NCBI GenBank assembly: GCA_029204225.1
Contig: CM055092.1
Location: 76,354,590 to 76,418,589 of the forward strand
Source: Diphasiastrum complanatum
Lineage: Eukaryota; Streptophyta; Lycopodiopsida; Lycopodiales; Lycopodiaceae
DNA: 64,000 bases
Direction of reading: 5' to 3'
Shown here: piece by piece, positions 38,545 to 51,125 of the stretch
Position numbering within the stretch: the stretch's first letter is position 1
How the letters are laid out: each line of letters opens with the position of its first letter
Made by a program: the position numbers and the translations under genes
Notes under the pieces: model-generated
The model's database searches: none
Seen by the model: the letters and a program-made list of their open reading frames with translations, nothing else
What the model was told of the DNA's origin: nothing

Positions 38545-39925
38545 TCAAGGCTTCTCACTTTGAGAAGTTTCCAAAACAAGGGAGTGAGTGCCCAAAATCA
38601 TGTATTGACGATGAAGGATTGATTACCAATAGGGAGCTTGCATGCATTGGTGATGCCATCAAATCTCAAGAGCTTATTCAAATTGTGTTGCATGGTCTTA
38701 ATGATGATTTTTTTAATTTTGTTCAATCCTATACTATTCAAGGGGAGCTACCATCTATGGAGAGCCTACAAGGTGTGTTGGTGGCCAAGGAGAGTAGGCA
38801 TGAGCTCAAGCTTGCAAGGAGGAGACAAATCATAGCAAAGAAAGGGGAGGAGAAGGCACTCATCATCCAAAGCAAAGGCAAAGGCAAAGGCAAGGGAAAA
38901 AGACACATTCAAAGAAGAAGGACAAGGTCAAGGAAGAGAGTGATGATGCATCACGAGCTCAAGCTTGCAAGGGTGGGACAAATCATTGCAAAGGAAGGGG
39001 AGGAGAAGACACTCATCATCCAAGGCAAAGGAAAAGGCACATTCAAAGAAGAAGGACAAGATCAAGGAGGAGAGTGATGATGCATCACAATCTTCATCAA
39101 TAAGTGGCAAGAAGGACAAATCCAAGATGAAGTGTTTCTAAGGGGCATTTTGCTTCAGAATTCTTCAAGAAGAAAAAGGCTTTTGGTAATCAATCTAATC
39201 TCAAAAACGAGGGAGAGGAGAGTGAAAAGAAAGAATCACTTCTAATGTCAATTTATTCTTCTTCTAGCTTTAAAGGTGGAAATTCTTGGTGGATAGATAG
39301 TGGTGCTAGTTCTCACACGACTAGTCAAAGAGGATCTTCTTCTCATCTTGCATCCTAAGACAATTGGTTTGCCTAATTCTTTGGAAAATAATGGTAAGAA
39401 ATTGATGGTAAGTCTTGTGAAGCATGTGCTTTGGAAAAAGCACACAAATTGCCATTCCCAAGGTCTACTACTTCATCCACTTGACACTTTCTTGAAGTTC
39501 AAGGCTCTTGTAGAGAATCAATTTGACATCAAGATCAAGGCTTTGAGGTCGGATGGGGTGGGGAGTACATGCCACAAAGTTTCAAGAACACTGTGAGCAA
39601 CTTGGCATTAAGAAGCACATGTGCCTACTCACCTCAACCAAATGGAGTGGTCAAGAGAAAGAATTGAACTCTTTGTGAGTGTGCAAAAGCTATGAGGTTG
39701 GATGCACAACTGCCACAAGTATAAGGCTAGGCTTTGTGCAAAGGGGTATGTTGGAGTCAAGGGTCTAGATTATGAAGACACTTTTGCTCCCATGGCAAAG
39801 ATGGTTACCATTAGAATCTTGATTGCCTTATCATCTCATTTAAATTGGTTCAAGTTCAAGAATTTGCATATTCTTGTGAAGTATTTGCATGCCCCCTATT
39901 GTATTTTGAATGCCATTTGCTAATC
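38545..39925 (+). pseudogene. Copia remnant 2: gag, protease, integrase and RT fragments
   Basis: It reads ELIQIVLHGLNDDFFNFVQS and YTIQGELPSMESLQGVLVAK (gag), a lysine-rich duplicated linker, WWIDSGASSHT near 39,285 (protease), CEACALEKAHKLPFPR-type pre-integrase near 39,415, ALVENQFDIKIKALRSDG near 39,500 (integrase) and KYKARLCAKGYVGVKGLDYE near 39,720 (start of the copia RT). Large internal deletions separate the pieces. It is related to, but distinct from, remnant 1. Confidence 0.83.
38796..39083 (+). repeat. Tandem duplication in copia gag linker
   Basis: The unit from GAGCTCAAGCTTGCAAGG to AGAGTGATGATGCATCAC occurs at about 38,800-38,952 and 38,957-39,083. Copy 1 has extra AAAGGC units. 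It encodes Lys/Gly-rich sequence (KGKGKGKGK). Confidence 0.85.
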
Positions 39926-40359
39926 CAAATCACATATTCAAAGAAGAACTTTCCACTTCCCATTACATGCGACTGACTTGGCATTTTGTTCACACTGCAT
40001 CACCCTCTACATTGGCACTTGCATTTTCAATTGCATCTACATCCACATCTATACAGGATACCAGTTCCCGTTGGAAGGCCTGGAACTGAAGGCCACACCC
40101 ACCCAAGGAGAACATCAAATTAGCATGGAAAAACAAGAAATTGAGAAACTAGATAGAAGTAGCAAATCTTCACCAAAATAGACAAAGATAGGTAAGATCC
40201 ATCCTTATTAATGATCATTCAATACATAGGGCATGAATGTAGAACATGCTCTCATGTAATTTTAGGCACATGAACCACAAAATGCTACAAGAAAGCTCTC
40301 AAAGAGAAGCTTCAAGGTCCCTAAGAATTCAAAAATAAAAAACGTAGAATAACCTCTAA

Positions 40360-40983
40360 ATTAGCATGATCGTTATGATTGGTATGTCCAGTTCATATGC
40401 AAATTCTCCTACACAATTGATGATTTGAAATGGCCCATAAAATCGAGGAGATAACTTCTCACTTCAGGTTTACAGATTGACGATAAGGTTGTAATCATAA
40501 ATACACATAACCACCTTTGCAGAACTCACAAAATGACCGAAGCTTGTCAGCATAATATTTTATCTTTTATTGAGCCTCTCACATATGATCTTGATAAGAG
40601 AACATTTTGCATATTTTACAACTTGTTTGCTACTGCTACCACTATTACGTCTGCTAATTCCATGTCAATTGGTTTTATTGGTTCACATCCATACAATGCA
40701 TAAAAAAGAGTCATTCTAGTAGACATGTGAGGCGTTGAATTGTAATTGGATTCAGCTAAATGCAACCAATCAATCCATTTTATTTGTTGATTTGCTACAA
40801 AATGTCGCAAGTAACATTCCAACCATTGATTCACACTTTATGTTTGTCCATCTATCTCTGGATGGAATGCAACACTCAAACATTGCTTGGTCTTTAACTA
40901 CTCCATCATCTCCTTTGAAAACTGTAAAGCAAATCTCGAATCTCTGTCACACACTATTTCCTTTGGTTAACCCATGCAATTTG
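40360..40983 (-). pseudogene. Ty3 integrase C-terminal fragment
   Basis: The minus strand gives NQWLECYLRHFVANQQIKWI and DWLHLAESNYNSTPHMSTRM, then ALYGCEPIKP, matching the Ty3 integrase block before the C-terminal domain. At lower coordinates, decayed GPFQI/FAYELD-type sequence follows. It stops exactly where a copia LTR starts at 40,984. Confidence 0.82.
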
Positions 40984-41440
40984 TGTTAAGAATCAGATTT
41001 GATCCGATATGTTTTTATTGTAAGCTCGAAATGCAGTATTGTAATTAACTGTACATATCTTCAGATAATTAGGATTTACAGTTTTTGGTTGTTATTGGGA
41101 CGTGACCCACTATCAACATATCAGTCGGGCACTGATATCGCAGACGACTACTTGGGTTAGCCGTAGCCACACATAGGAAAGATTAGCCTGTACAGAGTTA
41201 TTTACAGTATATGCTACACTAGAGGGCATGTCTCGAGTTTGTCGGTCGAATTTGGCCATACTGGGTTTGGCAGGTGGTAGGCCAATTATAGGATGTCTTT
41301 TTCATGCAGGTGGTGGATTTCCTATATGTACAATTTCCTTTGTAATATACAAAGCTTTTGCTGTGCCATCTTTGGGAGCTTGCGAGGAGTGTCTATGGTG
41401 ATTGATTTATGTGATTAGCATACTGCACTAGATCCTAACA
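40984..41440 (+). repeat. Copia LTR with downstream primer-binding site
   Basis: It runs from TGTTAAGAATC (40,984) to GATCCTAACA (41,440), ends TGTTA/TAACA, 457 bp. TGGTATTAGAGC at 41,452-41,463 is the copia primer site (plant tRNA-iMet complement TGGTATCAGAGC with one change). An 11-bp spacer is longer than usual, so the 3' boundary may be a few bases off. Confidence 0.72.
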
Positions 41441-41463
41441 AGATTTTAAAATGGTATTAGAGC

Positions 41464-44400
41464 GGCATGGTGATGTAGTTATGCACGATTCGGTGGAGGA
41501 GCTATGGGATAGCGTCTTTCACCAAGAAAAATAGCACTCAGAGCGTCTCAGGAGAGAGGACTCCATACGAGGTATCGGCAATCCGGATGGCAGGAGACAA
41601 CAAAGTTCCTTCGATCAGAGCTTCGGGGAAGATCTGAACGATCGTCATAAGGTGAATTCCGGGGAGGATTCACGAAAAATCTTGCAGTTTCGGTGGTTTC
41701 GGGGAAACCATCGATGGTGGCTTCGTGATTCTTGCAGAGGGTCTGCAAAGAGTAGTGGATGACAACCATAGCAATTTATAGGATTAAATTTGGTTGAAAA
41801 CAGAGGAAGTTTGGAAAATTTCAATTTTGTGGGGCATTGATAGATTTTTGAGAAAATCAGGCTGTTTGCAGTCAATACCTCACCGAATTAAGAACCATAA
41901 ATTGCATCAGGGCATGGAAGTAGGGCGACCTCGGTGTGGAAGAAAGCTGCAAGAGAAAACTCAATATAAGACTGAGTAAAGCCCATAATATCCTTCTTAA
42001 AAGCTGCTAGGGTTTGCAGGAGGAAAATAGTGGATCTTTCTTTGTAAGAAGTGTTTTTTTGTGCTGTAAATTGGTGCAGAGGGGCGCTCTGTTACTGCTA
42101 GCAAGAAGCCAGGCAGCCATGGGCGACTGTGGGCAGTGCAAGGAGCTGGAACATATCCAAGATGGGTGGCCAAAATCCTAGAGGACACAACTATGGAGCT
42201 TGAAACTCATTGAGAGGAAAGAAGAGGAAGGAGGAGGTCGTGGGACCTCGCGCGTGTTAAGTTGATTTCCACATTTCAGGTCCAATAGGTCTCCCATGAT
42301 TTGCATCATAGTTGTATCCTTGGTATACTCATTCATGATGATGAATTTCCAATCATTTTTCAAAGAAAATCTGGATATAACATGCAGTATGGCAGAAGAG
42401 CTACCTTACAATTCCACCTAAGCACTTAATCTAGCCGCTCAACAACCTTCATTTTCCTTTGTTGAATTTATCCTCATAATCTATCTTCAATCTACATCCA
42501 TTCATTCATCCAGTGTCTGCAATTTTACTCTTGTTTTTACACATTCTACAGAAAGACACGAGAATGGCTAACAGTCGAGTTTGACATTGGAAAAGAGTAT
42601 TGAAGGTGTTTGAACTATCGAATGTTAACAAAACATGTTTTCACTTGTTTTAAAGCTAACGACTTGCTCTAAAAGTTTTTGCAATTAATTTTTGAGAAGC
42701 CAAACTGGATAAGTGACAATGAAATTTGGCTAAGCTCCAATTGATCTACGACCAAACAATTGTCTTCAACTATCATTTGGATAAGCCTCAACAATATTCA
42801 TAACTAGTATTAATAGTTGATCATTTTCTAGGTTAAAGATTGATCAGACAAAGATCAGTGAATAGAGGCTATTGATCCTAGAGATTTATATTTATTGCTT
42901 ATCAGCGGAAGCGCATCAAACAGAGTCAATAAGATACTCAGAGATAGTTTTAGTGCATCTATTGAATGTCTATCGATCATCCTTCCTTTTTCCAACACCC
43001 TTTTTCAATCTCCATACTGGTCAAATTGATATTTCACACCTAGACCATGACACTTATTTTGACTCATCGTTGAGCATTGATCCACCTAAAGTTAGCCAAG
43101 ACCCAACAAGTCAATTCTCCCTCACCAAAGATGCTTCCTATGTTGCCCTCAAATGAGATAGATATATCTTCACTCAATCTTGTTCAGGTGCACCAAAAAT
43201 TCTTTAAGAAATGTCTCACTCCAATTTCTTCATATCTCCCTTTCCTCGTCTTACTTTATGTTTGATAGAAAAGATGTCATGAATTTGACCATGCCCTTTG
43301 ATGATGCTAGTATGAACATTGATTTTCAACCTATATCTTATGATGATGAAATAGTGTTAATTACTAATTTGATTGAAGTTTCAAAGAAAGATTCAAAGGC
43401 CTGACCTATTCACTCTTGAATTTCCAAGGAATGAAGATCTTCATAGGGAGGATGACAATTTTGTTCATTGTTTTGTTGGATGAAGTCAAGATGGTGACAT
43501 TTCAAACTTTGGTTGTATGTGCTTCACACCAAAGTTGGATCTTGTGTCAAGCTACTATTTTTCATGATTATTTTGAGGAGGAGATTGTCACTTTTCAGCC
43601 CAAGATGTTCATTCAACAACCTATTGAAGACAAAGCTTGGATGTTGAAGACAATCTTTGGTCAGCTCTCACTACATTTGAGAACTTGGAGCTTAAATCAT
43701 ATTATTATTGTGATGAGTGATTATACTCACTCCACACATCAAGAACCTAAAATTTTTGTTGTTTTTATTTATGTATTCATTATTGATCCATGATAGTCTC
43801 ATCAAGCTAAATTGGGAGGAAGAGTGTTGAAATTTCACAATTCTAGCTTGACTAGTTTGTTGTAATTCCACTTGTACGTGATGATGTGGCATTGGCCACA
43901 TAGATAGATGCTTAGAAAAAGCTCACAACGTTCATGTTCCTCATTTTAGGTCTTGTAGCATCATTTCATGTGAGAACAAAAGGCCATTTTAGCTTTGGAG
44001 AGAATATAGGCCAAAAATAACAATTTTTGTATTGTTGAGGGATCTCACTCTCTTGAGGTCAACATTAGGGCTAACGGGCCATCTTAGGGTTATGATTATA
44101 GGGTTGGTCATGTATGGTCGAAGGGTAAAAATTATGCACTCTCTAAGATTATGATGCAATGCTAGAGTTTCTCAAATCTCATCCTCAAAGAGCACTTCAG
44201 ATGTATGGGCAACTTCCTTCCAGATCCACCTTGTAATCGTGAACATAGCCATTATCTGATGTTGGCATGAGAATTCTTGGTAAAATCAAGTGAATGTCTA
44301 TCAGTTATGCATTTGAATAGGTATATAGGTCAAAGTAGCACTGTTCTCATCTTAGTATGTGTTTCCTTTGATCAATGATATTCAAAATGGTAGATAGGTA

Positions 44401-45305
44401 TTTCTCACCACCCTCACTATACTCTAAGGGGAGCCTAGACTAGAATTGACAATGAAGACTAACACTAGAGAATTGCTTCTTTCCAACATTGATAATCAAG
44501 ATGAAAAATTGGAAAATTGCACTTCTCTCTGCCTCTCATGCATAGTCTTTTATTCTTCATCCTATCAACCAATTTGAGGAATGGATGACTAGCTATCAGC
44601 TGCCTTCAAGAACAAGGAATGGTGGAAGAGACACTAGGCATGATCTAATCTAAAAAAACATGAAAATGATAAAAGAAAAATATAAAAGATAAAAAGTAAG
44701 AATGTCATTAGACAATCAATAAAAAATGAGCCCCTTTTCTATTCATCTTTCTAGGCTTTTTTTGTATGTTTTTTATTTTTAACGATATGGTATAATACAT
44801 TGGCTGGGAATGAAGCACTAGGTGACCTACTCCTTAGCTTAGTTATAGTTTGAAATGCATTCTGGTCAATTGCTAGGTTCCATCAAATCTCATTGGAAAT
44901 TAGCTGAACAAATTGCTGGTATAGTATAGTCTATAGATGAGTTGTATGAGTTGTCTCCTATATAGGGGCAAATGTGGGGTGCATGTTGGAGCCATTGGGT
45001 GAGGTAGTATTGTTCCATCCACAATACGAAAATGGTTTACCCTAAAATGCCTTGAAAAAAGGTGTGATAAATTCATTGCATTTGTATACTTTAGTTGGGT
45101 CAATACAAAAACACTAGTAGTCACGCTTGAAATCAACAAAAGAATATGACAATTATCTATTGCTTCTACTACTACTTTATGCCAAATTTACTAGTCCACA
45201 ATTGCTTACCACTAGTAATTTGCATTGCTTGCTTGTTGAACTTGAAACTTATGAGGCCAAATACTTTTGTATGGAGATAAGTGTCCTTCAAGTATGATAC
45301 ACTTA
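41464..45305. other. Leader of the copia element and unassigned sequence
   Basis: From 41,464 to about 42,400 lies probable untranslated leader of the element at 40,984, with no gag block readable. Open frames at 42,872-43,156, 43,180-43,404 and 43,416-43,793 follow one another in changing frames (for example DVMNLTMPFDDASMNIDFQP) and may be a decayed coding region. I do not recognise it. The rest shows nothing. Confidence 0.35.
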
Positions 45306-45595
45306 TTCTCATACCACAATATACCTCTTTGAATATGAAGTCACAATCTTTCAACTTATGAATGAAAATATAATGCTTACTTCTAGCACATTCAAGAGTA
45401 AGTAGATATGACAACCACCATTTATTCCATTCTTTAGACTTCAAAGCAACTTCTCATACCACAATATACCTCTTTGAATATGAAGTCACAATCTTTCAAC
45501 TTATGAATGAAAATATAATGCTTACTTCTAGCACATTCAAGAGTAAGTAGATATGACAACCACCATTTATTCCATTCTTTAGACTTCAAAGCAAC
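45306..45595. repeat. Exact 145-bp tandem duplication
   Basis: TTCTCATACCACAATATACC starts at 45,306 and again at 45,451. The two 145-bp units appear identical by eye across their whole length, ending AAGCAAC before the next unit. This implies a very recent event or an assembly artefact. Confidence 0.9.
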
Positions 45596-47019
45596 TTCAT
45601 TAAAAAATATGACAACGGGCTAGTGAGAACCCCGGCCCCATGTGTGAGCAAATTTTTTTGACGGGCACCACGGGCGGGACCCAAATTTCCCTGGGCACTG
45701 TGCGCGAACAAGTGGGGCGCATACACATGAAAGCAATAGGTATTGTTTCTAATATATATAGTAGTTGTAAATTTCTTGAGAAACTTATGGGAAAAAGTTG
45801 AGCTTGCAGGAAGGTGAGTAGTTGGTAGGCAAGGAGGGCATGGGCATAAAAAACAACCTAGGGACATGCCGCGATAGGGCATTGGGTCGGGGTCATCTTG
45901 CCAGTAAGAGATGAAGGGCCTCCCCTTATTGTTTAGGCTTTCTATAGTCCTTTACTTAGAAGCTAGCACCATGGCCCACCTTAATAGGTCCTACTATATG
46001 TTTTTAGACTCAACTACAACATTAGACTCACTCTTGTCGTGCAAGTTTTTCATAGCATTATCTTTCTTGGACAAAAACCTCCATGTTTTCCACTATCAAT
46101 AAGCACTTGTTAGGACAATTATGTATTTATGATAGTTTTTTTCCCTCTATAAAGAGGACAAGCTCTATATTTACTTCATAGCCAAAAGCAAAAAATCAAT
46201 CAATTTAATGCTTCTTTTCTCAAAAAAGGCCTCCCTTTGGGACCCTTCATTGCTTATCACTCTTGCTCAAATTTTTGTTATTAAACACATCGTGTAGAGT
46301 TACTTGATAAGCTTTCTTTCTACCCAAATATTGGCCAAGTCCTTCACCCACATTGATCATTATTAGTTTAAGTCTTCTCTCATGAAACTAGGTGGACTTG
46401 TCATTCATAACTCCATGCTAAAGAATATCTCCTTATTCGTAAGCTAGCCAAAACTGACAAACTTCACCATCTTGGAGGTCAACTTTTGTAACTTATATAT
46501 CACATTTAGCTATCACCATTGCCCAAAACTAGTCCACTATTAATTTTCTCATGACATTTTTCCACTATTCATTTAGCACTACACTCAATGAATGTATCAG
46601 CCTCAACATTGGAGCAATAGTTTGTTTTAGGTTCATTCTCAATTATAAATGAATCCATATCAACAAAATCTCAGTGCATGATGAAGTCATCTAATATTTG
46701 AGACTGATCTATCTTGAATGCCAAATCAACTTTCTCAAAAGTCCTAAAGCAACACTTTCTCACCTCCCGAAATGTATTCTTGTCCTTTTTCACCTTCTTG
46801 AATTTGGACTCAATCTACTTGAAACACCACCTCAACCATGAGAAAATAGATTTCTCAATCTCATACCTAGTGGCACCAATAAACTCTCTTTTCTAGTTCT
46901 CCACCCTTCCACTCAAGATCCATGCAAAATACCCATGACTTACCATGGAAGTTTTATTATTTCTTTTAAATTCTCCCTTCTCTTTATCTAGTAAAAAATA
47001 GCAATTGGGCCAAGACACA
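45596..47019. other. Unassigned sequence
   Basis: A GC-rich patch at about 45,612-45,730 contains GACGGGCACCACGGGCGGGAC. No coding frame is recognised. Confidence 0.35.
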
Positions 47020-47644
47020 TGTTGAAACTAGTCGACATTTTAATGCCAATATGCGTTTTTATCTTAGAGATAGACTTTATAAAATTAATAAGGCCTTAGA
47101 ATAGTGGATTTACTATTTTTGGCAATTAGGCAAGTTGATAAGGTCGCATGTAGACCTCTTGATATTGTTTCAAATGCATGCATTGAATCTAGTCATGTTA
47201 GGTCTAGGTTTTGGTAAAGATCTAGAAACTTTCATAAGTTGATAAGCTTGTGCAAGAACATCCAAATAGGGCAAGAGGCTGCTATAAATAGGCTACAAGT
47301 GTGGGGGGAACCATCTCTCTCATTCTTCTCTTTCATTCTTATGGAAGATCTCTTTGGGTTTCTACATAATCTTGGTGTTGATATAGTGAGATTTTGTGTG
47401 TAGAATGCTATGTTTCTTATGTGTATGGATCCACACATGTGAGTACTGTTTTTGTACCAATTTTGTACGAAAATGAAAAGTAAATTATTATATCTAAGTA
47501 CTTATGACAGGTTCTTATTGATTTTTCATCTTCTATGTGTAGTTGATGCATGATTTCTACATTTGTATTGAAACTAGATGTGCTCTCCAAAATAGCTAAA
47601 GATCAAAGGGCATAATTAGATCTTTGTCATCTGAATTTTTCACA
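47020..47644 (+). repeat. Copia LTR (625 bp) with primer-binding site
   Basis: It starts TGTTGAAACTAG and ends TTTTTCACA. A TATA box CTATAAATAGG lies at about 47,282. The primer site TGGTATTAGAGC follows at 47,645-47,656 without a gap. Only about 260 bp of internal leader follow before unrelated copia sequence on the other strand. Confidence 0.8.
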
Positions 47645-47915
47645 TGGTATTAGAGCTTTTTTTTCAGGCTATATTGGAGGAGAAGCCAAATCTAGTGAGT
47701 GATTTGGAGGCACCATCAGTTCTAGAGTGTGCTAGAGTGTTCCTTGTCAAAATCAAGCATTTTCAAGTGTAGAATGTGGATCTTTGTGATACAAAGCTCA
47801 ATTTGGGTTAAAATACCTGTGGTAGGCCAATTTTCCTCCCTACTTGTTGTATTGTGGTGAGTTTTGATGCATAAAAAAGGGTTTCTATCATTCTTCAAGA
47901 TTCTATATCAAGTTT

Positions 47916-48506
47916 CTAGTTTTGCATGTAGAATTTGTGTGATTTTAATATAGTAAGCTTTACATTTGACTCCATAGGAGTATCAATAGATTTAGCATCA
48001 TCCATATGAAATATTTTAAGAATAGAATAATCATACTTCTCTTGAAAAATAAAAGTAGTTTGAGAAGTCCTAATTACCTCTATTCTCAAGATATGCAAAT
48101 GAATAAGAATTTGAAGTGTATTCCACCAATTTGCCACTATTTCAATATGCTTCCTCCATGCTTGATAATAATCTTTGATTTGAAAAGTCCATTTGCATGA
48201 AGATAGCTGCATCATAAAAGTAGAAATCCAAGGCTTCCATGCCTCACAATGATCACAAAGATCATAGAGATCAAGATCATAAAATGTGTAAAAGTGTTGA
48301 TCATCAAGATTAAGCATACTAGCTTGACTAGTCCACATACTATAAACTTTATCCAAAATGGATCTAATATTGATATCAAATGCTATCTTGATCTTTTTTA
48401 GGCAAAATATTTTCTCAAGGATGTAAGTGTCCACTTTGGATGTTTCACTTAATCTCAAGAGAAGTTTACAAAATGCCTTAAAACATGGAAAAAGAGGATT
48501 TTTCAA
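47916..48506 (-). pseudogene. Open frame ending in a copia RT fragment
   Basis: This 196-residue frame ends LRIEVIRTSQTTFIFQEKYD and YSILKIFHMDDAKSIDTPME, the C-terminal part of copia RT (usual LGIEV, SQ.KY..DLL, M.....TPM). The first 140 residues match no copia block I know, though they have normal composition (WNTLQILIHLHI). No catalytic motif is present. Confidence 0.7.
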
Positions 48507-48584
48507 AATATGAGTATCAAACTCATTCTTGCTCTTATTAGATCCTAGAGCATACTTTTGATGACATAATATCTTGCGTTTACT

Positions 48585-48705
48585 TCATCAAACAAAAGCA
48601 TTACACTTGTCTACACTCTAATTGGCACGAGTTTGGCCTCCTACTCTATTTTGGCTCAATAGTGGCATTACAAGTGGAAATGGATAATTTGCCATCTATG
48701 GCATT
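48585..48705 (-). repeat. LTR fragment, inverted relative to 59,502-60,161
   Basis: The reverse complement matches about 59,521-59,640 (CATAGATGGCAAATTAT, ATTTCCACTTGTAATGCC, ATTGAGCCAAAATAGAGTA). Only the first fifth of that LTR is present. The RNase H frame begins about 10 bp further on. Confidence 0.85.
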
Positions 48706-48711
48706 GTAAGT

Positions 48712-49299
48712 CAGTTTATGGTAGCACCTACGGAAACGCATTGGAAGGCAGCTAAACGCATTTTGCGTTATGTGAAAGGCACTTCAGAGTATGGCTTGAT
48801 TTACAGGAAGCATGATGGTTTACCTGAGTTGTGTGGCTATGTGGATGTGGATTGGGGAGGTGACTATGATGATCATAGATCCACCACAGGGTATGTATTC
48901 CAGTTTTGTGGTAGTTGCTTTTCCTGGTCTAGTAAGAAGCAAAGTACAATTGCTCTTTCCACCACAGAAGCAGAGTATAAGGCAATGTGTAGTGCAGCAC
49001 ATGAAGCTATATGGTTGAGACAAATCTTGGAAGAAATTGACATGAAACAAAAAAATCCCACGACTTTACATAGCGACAGTCAGAGTGGCATTCAGCTAGC
49101 AAAGAATCCAGTGTTCCAAGCGAGAACTAAACACATTGAGATTCAGTATCACTTTATACGTGAGAGGCTGCTGAGTCGTGAAATTCATGTTGCTCATTGT
49201 AGCACAGAAGAACAACCAGCTGATATTTTCACTAAGCCACTTACTGGAGAAAAGTTTGATAAGTTTAGATCAAAGCTTTCTGTACTTAAAGTTTGTTGA
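48712..49299 (+). CDS. Copia RNase H domain (intact open frame, 3' end of a pol)
   Basis: From the ATG at 48,718 this 193-residue frame reads THWKAAKRILRYVKGTSEYG, YVDVDWGGDYDDHRSTTGYV, STIALSTTEAEYKAMCSAAH, LHSDSQSGIQLAKNPVFQAR and ADIFTKPL. This is the full copia RNase H with its D, E and D residues. RNase H degrades the RNA of the cDNA hybrid in the particle. RT, integrase, protease and gag upstream are missing because the frame is cut at an LTR fragment. A polypurine tract (TTTAAGGGAGAG) follows at 49,342-49,353, then the 3' LTR. Confidence 0.9.
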   Translation, partial: QFMVAPTETHWKAAKRILRYVKGTSEYGLIYRKHDGLPELCGYVDVDWGGDYDDHRSTTGYVFQFCGSCFSWSSKKQSTIALSTTEAEYKAMCSAAHEAIWLRQILEEIDMKQKNPTTLHSDSQSGIQLAKNPVFQARTKHIEIQYHFIRERLLSREIHVAHCSTEEQPADIFTKPLTGEKFDKFRSKLSVLKVC

Positions 49300-49355
49300 C
49301 TTTAAAGCTATGTATATGACTGTATAAAAAGTAGACTCTACTTTAAGGGAGAGAT

Positions 49356-49625
49356 TTATAATTAAGGTAGAATCACTGTGTTACTGTACTGTGGGTCCTA
49401 TCAATGGATAAGGATCAGTTGGCCTCACCACGAGGCAAGTCGACGGGACAGGCGTCCCGCCAACGACAACTTGGATCATGTATGGGTTGCTTGAGTGAAC
49501 AACTATATGTACAATGTAATTTCATTTTGAGAAATGTAGTTGCTATGTGAGCTTGTTGTGGAGAGTGTTTTTTGTTTGTGTTACTGTGTAGCATGATCTG
49601 TGTTCCTGTGCAAAGCAAATTCTAA
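49356..49625 (+). repeat. 270-bp non-canonical copia 3' LTR
   Basis: It starts TTATAATT directly after the polypurine tract and ends AATTCTAA. The same LTR lies inverted at 58,334-58,603 with perfect 8-bp ends TTAGAATT/AATTCTAA and also 270 bp. It is rich in direct and inverted GACGGGAC/GTCCCG motifs. Confidence 0.85.
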
Positions 49626-51125
49626 GTAAAACTACAACAAAACAACCCAAAAACACATTTCAAAACCCACAAACCCATGCAAAAAACCCCCCCCCCAAAA
49701 TCCATGCTAAAACCCCAACAAAATCAAGCTAAAAAAAACTCAAAAAAACAAAAAATCTAAAACCCTAATCTAAACCCTTTTTCTTTACCTTCTGCGCCGC
49801 CATCTCCTTCTCCTTCCACACACATTGCGCTCAGGTTCTCCTTCCCCATCGCGAGGTGCTGCATGCTCGTGTCTCCTCCTTCCACATCGTGCTCGCTCAG
49901 GGCTGTGTCGTGCCTCCACATCGTGCTCGCTCAAGCTGTGTCGCGCTTCCTCCACCTCTCAGAACACGATCAAGGTGCTGCATGCACGCCTCCTTCTCCT
50001 TTCAAAATGCGCTCAGGGTGCTTCTGCCTGCTGGAGCTCATTGCACGCCTCCTCCTCTTTTCAGAATGCACTCAGGGTGCTTTTGCCTGCTGGAGCTCAT
50101 CGCTCGGTTCTGGATCGCACTCGGAGTGCTGCTTGGACGCGTTTCAGCCTGCTCTTGGAACGTCTGCCTTCTATGCTACTGAATTCTATGCTGCTGCCTT
50201 CTATGCTACTGTAACGTCTGCCTTCTATGCTACTGCCTTGTACTGCTGGAACGTCTACCCATGGATTCACTGCCCACGGTTTTGCTCATCGCTAATCCTG
50301 CACTTGCACCATCCTTCCCATTCCAAGTATGTTGCTCATCCTACAACGTCTCTCTACAGGTGCTTTTTTTACGGATCTTTTTTTTTTTTTTTCAGATGCA
50401 CACTTTGCAGAATTACTTTTCTAATGTATAGTTCTAATATGCTCAAAATCAGCAAATGCAGATCGGAGTGGCCTAACATGGATGCTAAAGACCTTTTCTA
50501 CAAACCAATGCACTTTGTTCAGCATGCACCAGGGGCTATAGATCCTTAAAACAGATTCTACAAACGTTCTATTTGAATAGCATGCAACACACAGCCTAAA
50601 TAGATCTCATTCTACTTGAATAGCGTGCAACACATAGCCTAAATAAATCTCATTCTTATAGATTGAATCCATCTCAATAAATAAACAAAGAAAGACGTAC
50701 ATACCTTGGTCCTCCAAAGAGCTCAGCTTGTTGCTCAGCACGTCGATTCCATCCTTCCCATTACATGTATGTTGCTCCATCCTTCTTCTTACTTCTTTCT
50801 TTCTTACTTTGTGGAGTACCTTCTAATAGGATTCTCACAAAACCCTGCAATAAATAAAGCATAAAGAGCTAGCTACAAAACTAAAAGTTGTGGATTTTGG
50901 TAGAAGGATTACACACTAAAAGCTAAGTTTAAAGAGAGGAGTGGGCCAACACTTTGAAATACCAATAAAGTGCTTATGAGGAGTTTAAACCTGAACTAGA
51001 AAATTTGAACTGAGAAATTTTGAAGGGAATTTGTTTTGGGGGGAAATTTGAATTAAACAATTTAAATTTCATATTAAGTTCTTATTTAATAGAGTGGACA
51101 ATTAAAAGTCCTCACCACCACACAC
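49626..51125. other. Low-complexity GC-rich stretch with 59-bp tandem repeat, then plain sequence
   Basis: 49,800-50,280 is built from CTC/TGC-rich units. CACGCCTCCT, TCAGGGTGCTT and GCCTGCTGGAGCTCAT recur at 49,985 and 50,044 (period 59), and CCTTCTATGCTACTG recurs four times near 50,165-50,235. Frames across it (for example 49,825-50,214 and 49,863-50,549) are repeat translations. From 50,550 to 51,125 I see nothing. Confidence 0.55.

Noticed and set aside
49825-50549. Overlapping frames of 129 and 228 codons
   Set aside because: They run through 59-bp and CTTCTATGCTACTG repeats with no recognisable domain. Kept only as a low-complexity feature.
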